This document shows, piece by piece, positions 53,809-63,101 of a stretch of DNA of 64,000 nt; position 1 is the first letter of the stretch, and each line of letters opens with the position of its first letter. Location of the stretch: the NCBI GenBank assembly GCA_965279165.1, contig OZ257140.1:1736001-1800000 (forward strand), given 5' to 3'. The notes under the pieces are model-generated. The model did not search any database. It saw only the letters and a program-made list of their open reading frames with translations, and was not told where the DNA came from. The position numbers and the translations under genes were made by a program. Origin of the DNA: JBAYIE01 sp965279165. Lineage in GTDB: Bacteria > Bacteroidota > Bacteroidia > UKL13-3.

Positions 53809-53955
53809 TGTGCATAACACGCGTCTGAGGCCAGTGGCGCTAACTTACTAAGTTGTATCATTTCGTTTACGCATTTTATTTATATTAGCTTGACAATTTA
53901 ACACTCCGCAATTGCCACCATCGGCAGGCTCGGGAAAGTTATGCCGCACTCTAAC
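53809..53955. repeat. Imperfect inverted repeat resembling a cassette recombination site
   Basis: The left end TGTGCATAACACG and the right end GTTATGCCGCAC are inverted relatives (GTG..CATAAC against GTG...CATAAC after complementing). Inner partly complementary blocks include GAGGCCAGTGGCG with CCACCATCGGCAGGCTCG. The shape is like an attC-style hairpin at the end of the RES-like gene cassette. The integron-type consensus (GTTRRRY) is not fully met. Confidence 0.4.
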
Positions 53956-54082
53956 CGCTTACACCAGCGACAATAAATGACAGCAAAAGAATGATCGAAA
54001 GATAGTTTTTTAATCAATCAAATAAGTCGAAAACAATATCCAAAGAACATTTAAATCGAACTCACAAATTGAAAAATAAAAG

Positions 54083-54090
54083 TAGCTTTG
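54083..54090 (+). promoter_or_regulatory. Bacteroidota -7 element (TAGCTTTG) for the Hachiman-like operon
   Basis: TAGCTTTG matches TAnnTTTG and lies 16 bp before the ATG at 54107. No matching -33 TTG at 19 bp was found. Confidence 0.5.
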
Positions 54091-54106
54091 TAAATGATTT
54101 AATTTT

Positions 54107-54940
54107 ATGCATAAACACGAAATAATAGATGTACCAGTCATTGATTCTTTTATCAAAAAGTTTGCTGAAATATATTTGAAACAGCGCTCTCAAACACAAT
54201 TTGATTTCAGTAGCATTAATGAACAAGTATTATATAAGAACCTTGGATTCGGTACAGATGCATTAAAACAAATCATTACAAAAAACATCATTCCTATTGA
54301 TAAAAAAAGAGAACAAGGTTTAGAGCCAAAAGTGCTAAATGATATTTATCGAAGTGATTTGGGCGAATTATTAATGACCTATTACTTTGAGGAAAAACTT
54401 CCCGAAGGAGAGCGATTCATTATACCTCTTAAAAATATCACGTTTAGAGAGAGAGCAGAATTACCAGGTAGAGGACTTGACGCAATTGGATATAGAAAAT
54501 TTGGAGATACTCATGTGGAAATCTTATTAGGTGAGGCAAAAGTTTCTGCGGACAAAAAAACTCCACCACCAGTTGTAGATTCAACGAAAGATTCAATTTA
54601 TAGCACACAATCTAATCATAAGAATGATACTCCGCTAATTGTCCAAAGATTATCAGATTATGTCCGTAGATTAAACGCTAAAGATGCTGCAATTTTAGGC
54701 TTTGCAATAATTAGCATTGAAAATCAATTGACTGATAATTTCAATATAACTTATGGTTGTACATTAGTCAGAGACCACACTTGCGTCAATGAAAACTCTG
54801 ATTTTGGCAAAATGAAAACTAATCAGGTTGATTTTGAACCTGGCAAAGTTCATTTCTCAATTCTTTCATTCAGTGATAAAACAATAAATGATACTGTCGA
54901 TTTATTTTATAAAAAAGTGCAAGAGTTGATAGCAATCTAA
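54107..54940 (+). CDS. HamA-like nuclease (DUF1837), Hachiman-type defence
   Basis: A 277-aa protein matching the DUF1837/HamA pattern. An N-terminal helical part is followed by SDLGELLMTYYFEE (about 83-96), then a PD-(D/E)xK core in which Asp125 (GRGLDAIGY) is followed by Glu143 and Lys145 in LLGEAKVS. In Hachiman the HamA nuclease is held inactive by the HamB helicase and released when HamB meets damaged or phage DNA. The gene is 2 bp from the helicase gene, and their order matches. AbpA-like alternatives exist, so the system name is an inference. The operon has its own -7 element. Confidence 0.68.
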   Translation: MHKHEIIDVPVIDSFIKKFAEIYLKQRSQTQFDFSSINEQVLYKNLGFGTDALKQIITKNIIPIDKKREQGLEPKVLNDIYRSDLGELLMTYYFEEKLPEGERFIIPLKNITFRERAELPGRGLDAIGYRKFGDTHVEILLGEAKVSADKKTPPPVVDSTKDSIYSTQSNHKNDTPLIVQRLSDYVRRLNAKDAAILGFAIISIENQLTDNFNITYGCTLVRDHTCVNENSDFGKMKTNQVDFEPGKVHFSILSFSDKTINDTVDLFYKKVQELIAI

Positions 54941-54942
54941 AC

Positions 54943-57900
54943 ATGAGCAATATTATCAATACCATATTGCAAAAAGAATCCATCATTTCACTTCTCAATG
55001 AAAGTGAAAAGAGATACATATTGGGGCAACTCAAATTCCCACATACATCTGAATTAAATGATGGGGAAGTTCTACGTCTCTCTTTCTTTTTAATAAACGC
55101 TATATTTTCTGAAACTAAAAACGGATTTGAAAAAGCCATTGCTTACAAACTTTTAAAATCTGTTAACATAAATTCCCAAAAAGGTTGTTCTTTGTTTGAA
55201 GAGGTTTTTGGAATAAAAGGCGTTGATTCTATAACGCTCTATTACTTTTATTTGGCAATTGTTGCATTAAAAGCGGATAAACAAATAAGTATCAGGGTAG
55301 ATTTGAAAGAGTATAATCCAGTTACTGAGAAAAACTCAAACTGGAAATATAGACTACTCAATAAGGCATTTGAAGCTTATATTTTGTTAGTGCGTAAGCA
55401 AAATGGTTTCTCAGATATTGAAAGAGCTTTAGCTGTAATCGAAACCTTAAAGCAAGAACAACAACTATTTGAAGAAACATACTTAAAGCAGTTTTCTACA
55501 GCAAATGAAGTTCAGGAAGCATATATATTACTTTCTTTATATCATCTATCGAAAGCAGTTGTAGAAACCGCTACCTATCTGAAGAAAGGATATGATTATA
55601 AAGAACGATTAGATGCGGTTATTAGACAACATTTGGATATAGCAAAGAAATTAGTCAAAGGTGAACCAAGGCTTAACAGTGTATTTCAGATTTTCGAGTT
55701 TGGTTTGAACACATTGTATAAAAATGCCATTTGGACTAACACAAAACTAGGGGACAAAGTAAGAAAATTGTGTGAGCAAAAAGCAAAATTAGGAGTGTTA
55801 GAACTATTACCTTCTCAGCGAGAAGCTTTGACTGAAAAAAAGCTGCTTGATGTTGCTGCGAATGTTACTGTTTTGCAGATGCCAACAAGTGCTGGAAAAA
55901 CACTTTTAGCTGAGTTTAATATAATTGTAACCAAAGCATTAAGAGCAGATGCAAAAATTGTTTACATAGTACCTTCAAGGGCATTGGTAAACCAAGTTTA
56001 CTTTGAATTAAAGTCAGATTTGGAACCTCTCGATTTTGTAATTGAGAAAACTTCATCAGCAATAGAAATAGACCCAACGGAGGATTCATTTTTAAGTGGA
56101 GATGAAACAATAGATGTACTTGTTTCTACTCCTGAAAAACTCGATTTACTAATTAGAAGAAAGCATTCCTCAGTAGATGATGTTTCAATGTTTATACTCG
56201 ATGAAGCACACACAATTCAGAATGGGGAACGTGGAGCTAAACTGGAATTATTATTGGCTATTTTAAGGAGGGAAAGACCAAATGCCAAGTATATGTTATT
56301 ATCTCCATTTATAAGAAATGCGGATACGATAATTACAGAATGGCTTGGTGGTGGTAATTCCATTGATATTGATTGGAAACCTTCTGAAAAGCTAATGTTG
56401 GGAATTAATACCCACATTACTCCGAAACGAACAAAAAATGAAATTCACATAGAAGTACTTCAATCGCCTTATGAATCAATAAAACCGATAGGAAAAACAA
56501 TTATTCCCAACCCATACGAAATTATAAACACTGGCGACAAAGGACAAATTCTTGAGTTTTCAGTAAAACATTTTGCAGAAAAAGAAAAGGCATTTTTAGT
56601 ATTATGTAATGGAAAAGGTCCAGCAAACAACAGAGCAAGTTTTATTTCTGATTTTGTTGATGATTTTGAAATACACGATGATGTCAAACTTGTAAAAAAA
56701 TTCATCGAAGATGAGGTTGGAAGACAAACGCTTTTGTCACGTGTGATTGAAAAAGGAATTGTAACACACCATTCTGGAATGTCAGATGAGACAAAACTTT
56801 TGGTTGAGCATCTTGTAAGAGAAAAACGGGTTCAATTTGTTTGTGCATCTACAACAATAGCAGAAGGTGTAAACTTTCCTGTTTCAACTGTATTCTTCGA
56901 TGACTATAGAAAAGGAAGAGACAGCAAGCTTAATTCAAATGATTTTTGGAATATTGCAGGAAGAGCAGGCAGGACTTTGGTTGATAATTATGGAAAAATA
57001 ATACTTCCTTTTAATAGCCCTGAGAATATTAATAGTGCTAAAAGTTTAATAAACAAAAGTGCTAATGAATTAACCAGTGTATTATCAGAACTTTTTGAAA
57101 ATGCTGATAAAATTGAACAGAAGTTGAAAGAGGTTGATGGCTTAAAAGATTTATTCAAGGTGTATTCAGACTCCCTTTCTCCATTAGTTCAATATTTTGT
57201 GCATTTACTCACTGTTGGCGGTAATGGATACTTTGTTTCAGAGATAGAAGATTTGTTCAAAGATTCGTTAGAATATTATTTATTAGATACAGTAGAAAAA
57301 AAGGAAAAATTTATATTGATATGCAAGTCAATATATTTACATATTCAATCAAAATATCAAAATCAGGGTGGTGCGTTAAGTTTTGCAGATAAGACAGGAT
57401 TTTCTGTTCCTTCAGTTTTAAGAGTTATGTCGGCTGCATCTCAAAATCCTGATATTAATGATTTAAATTCCTGGTCAAAAGAACAATTATTTAATAGTCA
57501 TAACCCGGATAATCTTGCCGAAAAAGTAAGAGTAATAGCAGCTTTACGTGAAACAAATTTGGGAATAGAATCTAGTAACACGCCATTTAATGCAGAACTA
57601 TATGCAAAAATTATTATTGATTGGGTAAAAGGTCAAAAACTTGGAAAAATATCCGATTTACATCCTGCATATAATTCTCAAGGTAGGGATGAAAATGAGA
57701 CTGAAAGAAGAATGACAGAGTTTGTAAAAAAAATGAATGAGATACGTTTTAAAGCTTCTTGGGGTTTAAGTGCATTGGAAGGTATTGTCAGGGGAAAAGA
57801 GGAAATTAAAGATTCACATATACCATCATTGGTTTATTTTGGTGTTGATAATGAAGAAGCTTTAGCCTTTAGGATGATTGGAGCCCCAAGAGCATTATCG

Positions 57901-58068
57901 TTTTCTTTACAAAAAATATTGGATAAAAACGTAAATGATTATTCTTATAAGAGTTTGAGAAGTAGGGTTAATAGCTTAACCAATTCTGATTGGGATGGAT
58001 TAAAACCTTCCAATTCTTCATTAAGTGGAATGGAATGGAAAAGAATTTCAGAAATATTAATTAAGTAA
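54943..58068 (+). CDS. HamB-like SF2 (Ski2-type) helicase, Hachiman-type defence
   Basis: A 1041-aa helicase. The N-terminal ~290 residues are helical and specific to the family. RecA domain 1 has Walker A PTSAGKT (314-320) and the DEAH box (420-423). RecA domain 2 shows THHSGMSDETKLLVEHL, CASTTIAEGVNFPVSTV and IAGRAGRT. These are Ski2/Hel308-like signatures. The C-terminal ~350 residues are helical, consistent with the HamB accessory domain. It starts 2 bp after the HamA-like gene. In the known system it unwinds DNA ends and controls HamA. Length is close to that of described HamB proteins. Confidence 0.75.
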   Translation: MSNIINTILQKESIISLLNESEKRYILGQLKFPHTSELNDGEVLRLSFFLINAIFSETKNGFEKAIAYKLLKSVNINSQKGCSLFEEVFGIKGVDSITLYYFYLAIVALKADKQISIRVDLKEYNPVTEKNSNWKYRLLNKAFEAYILLVRKQNGFSDIERALAVIETLKQEQQLFEETYLKQFSTANEVQEAYILLSLYHLSKAVVETATYLKKGYDYKERLDAVIRQHLDIAKKLVKGEPRLNSVFQIFEFGLNTLYKNAIWTNTKLGDKVRKLCEQKAKLGVLELLPSQREALTEKKLLDVAANVTVLQMPTSAGKTLLAEFNIIVTKALRADAKIVYIVPSRALVNQVYFELKSDLEPLDFVIEKTSSAIEIDPTEDSFLSGDETIDVLVSTPEKLDLLIRRKHSSVDDVSMFILDEAHTIQNGERGAKLELLLAILRRERPNAKYMLLSPFIRNADTIITEWLGGGNSIDIDWKPSEKLMLGINTHITPKRTKNEIHIEVLQSPYESIKPIGKTIIPNPYEIINTGDKGQILEFSVKHFAEKEKAFLVLCNGKGPANNRASFISDFVDDFEIHDDVKLVKKFIEDEVGRQTLLSRVIEKGIVTHHSGMSDETKLLVEHLVREKRVQFVCASTTIAEGVNFPVSTVFFDDYRKGRDSKLNSNDFWNIAGRAGRTLVDNYGKIILPFNSPENINSAKSLINKSANELTSVLSELFENADKIEQKLKEVDGLKDLFKVYSDSLSPLVQYFVHLLTVGGNGYFVSEIEDLFKDSLEYYLLDTVEKKEKFILICKSIYLHIQSKYQNQGGALSFADKTGFSVPSVLRVMSAASQNPDINDLNSWSKEQLFNSHNPDNLAEKVRVIAALRETNLGIESSNTPFNAELYAKIIIDWVKGQKLGKISDLHPAYNSQGRDENETERRMTEFVKKMNEIRFKASWGLSALEGIVRGKEEIKDSHIPSLVYFGVDNEEALAFRMIGAPRALSFSLQKILDKNVNDYSYKSLRSRVNSLTNSDWDGLKPSNSSLSGMEWKRISEILIK

Positions 58069-58271
58069 ACACATATAGAAGTGTTGTAAAGTAAACAAGG
58101 GGGACGGCTTAACAACACCTACCCAAAATTGGCGTTTCAGTGGTTAAATCAAGCTTTGTGCTTTTAAATCGTTAATTACTTGCATTATCAAGCCACTACC
58201 CCAAAAATATTTTTTATAATTCCACCGCTAATAATCAGTATTTTGCAATAATGTATTATTACAATTAAGTA

Positions 58272-60665
58272 ATGAACAAAAAGAGTTTATCTGAAAGAGA
58301 TATTTGTACCAAGTTTATCACACCTGCTTTGGAAAAAGCTGGTTGGGACAAGCAATTTCAAATATTGGAAGAAGTATCATTTACGGATGGAAAAATATAT
58401 GTCAAAGGAAAGATAACAGGAAGGGGGACAAGAAAACGTGCCGACTATATTCTTTATTACAAGCCAAACATTCCAATAGCAATCATTGAAGCCAAAGACA
58501 ACAATCATTCAGTTAGAGCAGGAATACAACAAGGACTTGACTATGCAAGAATCCTTGACATCCCTTGTGTTTTTAGTAGCAACGGTGACGGCTTTTTATT
58601 TCACGATCGTTCAGCAACGGATGTGAACATTGAAGCAGAAATAGAAAATGATGACTTCCCTACCCCCGAACAACTTTGGGAGAAATATAAAAAGTACAAA
58701 GGGATTGAGACCCCCGAAGCAGAAAAAATTGCTTCTCAAGAATATTATTTTGATGGCACAAACCGCAAACCAAGATACTACCAACAAATTGCTGTAAACA
58801 GAACCGTTGAAGCCATTTCAGGTGGACAAAACAGAATTCTGTTAGTAATGGCAACTGGAACTGGTAAAACTTATACGGCTTTTCAAATTATACACCGGCT
58901 ATGGAAAAGCGGAGCAAAAAAACGTATTCTGTTCTTAGCTGACCGAAACGCTTTGATTGATCAAACACGAAGAGGCGATTTCAAAAACTTTAAGGATAAA
59001 ATGACTGTGGTAAAACATAGGCAGATTGACAAGAGTTTTGAAATTTATTTGGCTTTGTATCAAGGTTTATCAGGAACAGACGAAGCAGCCAATGTTTACA
59101 AACAATTTTCAAGAGACTTTTTTGATTTAATTGTAATTGACGAGTGCCACAGAGGAAGTGCAAAAGACGACAGCAGTTGGAGAGAAATATTAACCTATTT
59201 CCAAAATGCTACGCATATTGGTTTAACCGCCACTCCAAAAGAAACGGAAACTGCAAGTAATTCAGAATACTTTGGCGACCCTGTATATACCTATTCACTT
59301 CGACAAGGAATTGACGATGGTTTCTTAGCTCCTTACCGTGTGCTTCGTATTGCGTTGAATGTTGATGCCGAAGGTTGGCGCCCCGAACAAGGCAAAACCG
59401 ACAAAGCCGGAAACGAAATTGAAGACCGCATTTATAACCGCAGAGATTTTGACAAGAACCTTGTCATAGAAGAAAGAACAGATTTAGTTGCTAAAAAATT
59501 GACCGAGTTTTTAAAAGGTTATGACCGCTTTGCAAAGACAATTGTTTTCTGTGTGGACATTGACCACGCTGAACGAATGCGAACCGCATTAGCAAGACAC
59601 AACGCTGACTTGGTTGAAGAAAATTACAAATACATAATGCAGATTACAGGCGACAATGATGAAGGCAAACGAGAATTAGACAATTTCATTAATCCTGAAG
59701 AAAAGTATCCTGTTATTGCAACGACTTCTGAATTAATGACCACAGGAGTTGATGCACAAACTTGTAAAGTTATTGTGTTGGACAGCAACATCAATTCAAT
59801 GACCAAGTTCAAACAAATCATTGGAAGAGGTACACGTATCAATGAAGAATATGGCAAACTGTATTTTACCATTTTAGATTTCAGGAATGCAACAGACTTA
59901 TTTGCTGACCCTGCATTTGATGGCGACCCTATTAGAATAAAACCAGTTACAGTAGAAACCGATTTAGGCGGAATTATTGACGAAGAAGAAACTCAAGTAG
60001 AACCAATCATTGATATTGAAACAGGCGAAGAAATTATTTTAGACCAACCTGAAATTCGTTATTCTGAGCCAAATTTTCCCGAATCAGAAGTAAGAGAACC
60101 ACGGCAAAAAGTGTATGTAAACGGTGTTGATGTTTCGGTATTAATTAGCCGTGAATTACATTTTGACCAACACGGACGACCAATCACAACGAGTTTAAAA
60201 GACTACACAAAAGAAATTATTAAAGAGCAGTTTGCTTCCTTAGATGATTTCCTTAACAAGTGGAAAAATTCAGACCGAAAAGAAGCCATTATTGCCGAAC
60301 TGGTTGACCAAGGGGTTATGGTTGAAGCTTTGTATGAAGCAGTAGATAAGCAAGTAGATTTGTTTGATTTGATTTGTCACGTGGCATATGACCAACCGCC
60401 AATGACAAGGAAAGAAAGAGCCAACAATGTGAAGAAGCGAAACTACTTTACAAAATATGGAGAGCAAGCAAGAAATGTTTTGGAAGCACTTTTAGACAAA
60501 TATGCCGACCAAGGCATTGAAAGTATGGAGAATATTCAAATTTTAACTGTTCCTCCAATTAGCGATTTTGGTTCAGTAACGGAAATTATAAAAGTATTTG
60601 GCAGTCGTGAAGCCTATGACAATGCAATAATTGAATTAGAAAACGAATTGTATAAAATAGCATAA
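58272..60665 (+). CDS. hsdR: Type I restriction enzyme R subunit (EcoEI-like)
   Basis: A 797-aa motor and nuclease subunit of a type I restriction-modification enzyme. The N-terminal nuclease domain has Asp58 (KRADYI) followed by Glu73 and Lys75 (IIEAKDN), the PD-(D/E)xK site. The SF2 motor follows with Walker A ATGTGKT (about 194-200), motif II DECH (290-293), LTATPKE, and TSELMTTGVDAQTCK with the QIIGRGTRINEEYG motif VI. The C-terminal segment (about 650-797) is helical and should bind the methylase core. Length is like the EcoEI group and shorter than EcoKI. It is followed by a DUF3883-type gene and then hsdM, hsdS. Confidence 0.94.
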   Translation: MNKKSLSERDICTKFITPALEKAGWDKQFQILEEVSFTDGKIYVKGKITGRGTRKRADYILYYKPNIPIAIIEAKDNNHSVRAGIQQGLDYARILDIPCVFSSNGDGFLFHDRSATDVNIEAEIENDDFPTPEQLWEKYKKYKGIETPEAEKIASQEYYFDGTNRKPRYYQQIAVNRTVEAISGGQNRILLVMATGTGKTYTAFQIIHRLWKSGAKKRILFLADRNALIDQTRRGDFKNFKDKMTVVKHRQIDKSFEIYLALYQGLSGTDEAANVYKQFSRDFFDLIVIDECHRGSAKDDSSWREILTYFQNATHIGLTATPKETETASNSEYFGDPVYTYSLRQGIDDGFLAPYRVLRIALNVDAEGWRPEQGKTDKAGNEIEDRIYNRRDFDKNLVIEERTDLVAKKLTEFLKGYDRFAKTIVFCVDIDHAERMRTALARHNADLVEENYKYIMQITGDNDEGKRELDNFINPEEKYPVIATTSELMTTGVDAQTCKVIVLDSNINSMTKFKQIIGRGTRINEEYGKLYFTILDFRNATDLFADPAFDGDPIRIKPVTVETDLGGIIDEEETQVEPIIDIETGEEIILDQPEIRYSEPNFPESEVREPRQKVYVNGVDVSVLISRELHFDQHGRPITTSLKDYTKEIIKEQFASLDDFLNKWKNSDRKEAIIAELVDQGVMVEALYEAVDKQVDLFDLICHVAYDQPPMTRKERANNVKKRNYFTKYGEQARNVLEALLDKYADQGIESMENIQILTVPPISDFGSVTEIIKVFGSREAYDNAIIELENELYKIA

Positions 60666-60695
60666 AAAGTAAAGTAGGAAACACAACAACTAAAT

Positions 60696-61670
60696 ATGGC
60701 AACAAAAACTAAATTACTACCCCAAAATATTTTGCTGGTACGCACTGCTTGGATGAAATATTATGAAGGTAGGGCAAATATAGATATACCTCGTTCAGGC
60801 GCAAAGTACATTCTAGAAAACAAAAAAGGTGGAGAATTGAATAACTTCAAAAATAGAGATGGTAAAGTGTTTGGGTACATACCATTTGTTCCCTCGTGCA
60901 ACATTTCAAATTTAGGGGCAAACGATTATGATGATAAAATCGAAAACATCACTGTTGTTTTTTGCGCTACTCACCCTGTCGAAAAAGGAATGAGAATTGT
61001 TGGCTGGTATAACAAAGCAACAGTTTATAGACATCCAAAAACTAATAAATTTACCAATTGGTACTTTGCGCAAACCGAATTTAAAAATGCTTTCCTCATT
61101 CCAGCAGAAGATAGATTTTGTAACATACCAAACACATTTGGCAGAAGCGCAACATTCTTTTTCTCAATTCATCCCGAAAAAAGTGAAACATTTAATAAGG
61201 TTGCTTCATACATACAAAGTGGGGGTAAAATTGAAGAAACATTCATAAAAAAGAATAGTCAAAAAGATAATTTTGCCAGACAGATAGATATTGAAAAAAG
61301 AATACAAGTAGAAAAATCAGCAATTGATATTGCGTTTAAGTATTATTCACAACGTTATGGAATCGAAAATATAAAATCTGTTGAAAAAGACAATGTCGGT
61401 TGGGATTTAGAAATAATAACTGGTTCCGTTATATTAAAGGTAGAGGTAAAAGGACTTAGCGGCAGTATAATGGCCATAGAATTAACTCCAAACGAGTATA
61501 AAGCACTAAGTAGAAAACAAGAAAACTATTATTTATTTATTGTAACAGAGGCGCTTTCAAAAAAACCAAACTACGAAGTATTTTCATGTTCGCATGATAC
61601 AAACGTTATGGTTGGTAATAAAAAAACAGAATTAACAATAACAGAAGTTATTTCTGCTAGGATCAATTAA
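60696..61670 (+). CDS. DUF3883-type PD-(D/E)xK protein embedded in the type I R-M operon
   Basis: A 324-aa cytoplasmic protein. The N-terminal ~170 residues form an unassigned domain with GYIPFVPSCNIS and GMRIVGWYNKATVYRHP, resembling modified-base-reader domains of the EVE/PUA type only weakly. The C-terminal ~120 residues show a DUF3883-type nuclease-like core. Asp237 is in VGWDLEI, followed by Glu250 and Lys252 in KVEVKG, with IDIAFKYYSQRYG upstream. It lies 30 bp after hsdR and 6 bp before hsdM, in the same direction. I infer an accessory nuclease or a modification-dependent effector of this operon. Confidence 0.65.
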   Translation: MATKTKLLPQNILLVRTAWMKYYEGRANIDIPRSGAKYILENKKGGELNNFKNRDGKVFGYIPFVPSCNISNLGANDYDDKIENITVVFCATHPVEKGMRIVGWYNKATVYRHPKTNKFTNWYFAQTEFKNAFLIPAEDRFCNIPNTFGRSATFFFSIHPEKSETFNKVASYIQSGGKIEETFIKKNSQKDNFARQIDIEKRIQVEKSAIDIAFKYYSQRYGIENIKSVEKDNVGWDLEIITGSVILKVEVKGLSGSIMAIELTPNEYKALSRKQENYYLFIVTEALSKKPNYEVFSCSHDTNVMVGNKKTELTITEVISARIN

Positions 61671-61676
61671 AGAAAT

Positions 61677-63101
61677 ATGAGCAACATAGGCGGAGTAATA
61701 AAATCCATCAGAGATATTTTCAGAAAAGACCCTGGTTTGAGTGGCGATGCTCAACGCATTGAACAATTGGGCTGGATGATTTTCTTAAAACTGTTTGACG
61801 ATAAAGACAAGGAAAGAGAGATACTTGATAGAAAATATAAATCACCCATTCCAACACCATTGCAGTGGCGTAATTGGGCAGAAAATGACGAAGGCATAAC
61901 AGGTGATGAACTCATTCAGTTCATCAACAACAAACTGTTTCCTCAATTAAAAGAATTGCCAGTTACGGCAGATAACCGTTTGGGCGTTATTATCCGAAAT
62001 ATTTTTGATGGCACTAACAACTATATGAAAAGCGGAACTACGTTCCGCCAAGCCATTAACAAGCTAAACGAAATAGACTTTAACAGCAGTAGGGAGCATC
62101 ACGTTTTCAATGCCATTTACGAAGACATTTTGCAAGGACTTGCTACCAAAAAAGACACAGGCGAATTTTATACCCCAAGAGCCGTAACGCAGTTTATCAT
62201 TGATATGGTAAACCCAAAATTGGGGGAAAAAATTATTGACCCTGCCTGCGGTACAGCAGGTTTTTTGGTTTGTGCCATTGAGCATTTGAGTAAACAAATA
62301 AAAAATGTTGCAGACCGCAAAACTTTACAAGAAACCATTACAGGCACAGAGTTAAAACCTTTGCCGTTTATGTTGAGTGTGGTAAACTTGATAACACACG
62401 ACATAGAAGTGCCACAAATATTAAATACGGATTCACTAAGCCGTGAACTCACTTCTTTACGCCAAGCAGACAAAGTAGATATTATTGTTGCCAATCCTCC
62501 ATTTGGTGGTGTGGTGGGTGACGGAATGGAAACCAATTTTCCTTTGAACTACCGTACCAAAGAAAGTGCAGACTTGTTTTTGATTTTGTTTATTCAATTG
62601 CTAAAAGATGGCGGACGAGCAGGAATTGTATTGCCTGATGGTAGCTTAACTGGTGAAGGAGTAAAACAACGAGTACGTCAAAAACTTATAGAAGATTGTA
62701 ATGTGCATACCATTGTAAGGTTGCCACAATCTGTCTTTGCACCTTATGCAACAGTAAATACCAATCTTATATTTTTCGAGAAAGGCAAAAAGACCAAAGA
62801 TATTTGGTATTACGAACACACATTGCCCGAAGGTGCAAAAGCATATAGCAAAACAAAACCTATTCGAATTGAAGAATTTGATACCATAAAAAAATGGTGG
62901 AAGTTAAGAGAAGAGAGCGAAGTGTGTTGGAAAGTTTCCATAGACACCATCATTGAACGCAATTATGATTTGGATATTAAGAATCCGAATAACAAAATAG
63001 AAGAAGTCAAACTTGATAGAATTGAAATACTCGATAATCTCAAAGTGTCAATGCAAAAATCTATTTCTATTGTTGATGAGCTTAAAATAGAAGTGTTATG
63101 A
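61677..63101 (+). CDS. hsdM: Type I restriction-modification methyltransferase subunit
   Basis: A 474-aa adenine-N6 methyltransferase that modifies, with HsdS, the recognition site and protects host DNA. The N-terminal HsdM_N domain (QRIEQLGWMIFLKLFDDKDKE) is followed by the SAM-binding motif DPACGTAGF (188-196) and the catalytic NPPFGG (273-278). It is preceded by the DUF3883-type gene (6 bp) and overlaps hsdS at ATGA (63098-63101). The length and order are those of an EcoEI-like HsdM. Confidence 0.96.
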   Translation: MSNIGGVIKSIRDIFRKDPGLSGDAQRIEQLGWMIFLKLFDDKDKEREILDRKYKSPIPTPLQWRNWAENDEGITGDELIQFINNKLFPQLKELPVTADNRLGVIIRNIFDGTNNYMKSGTTFRQAINKLNEIDFNSSREHHVFNAIYEDILQGLATKKDTGEFYTPRAVTQFIIDMVNPKLGEKIIDPACGTAGFLVCAIEHLSKQIKNVADRKTLQETITGTELKPLPFMLSVVNLITHDIEVPQILNTDSLSRELTSLRQADKVDIIVANPPFGGVVGDGMETNFPLNYRTKESADLFLILFIQLLKDGGRAGIVLPDGSLTGEGVKQRVRQKLIEDCNVHTIVRLPQSVFAPYATVNTNLIFFEKGKKTKDIWYYEHTLPEGAKAYSKTKPIRIEEFDTIKKWWKLREESEVCWKVSIDTIIERNYDLDIKNPNNKIEEVKLDRIEILDNLKVSMQKSISIVDELKIEVL

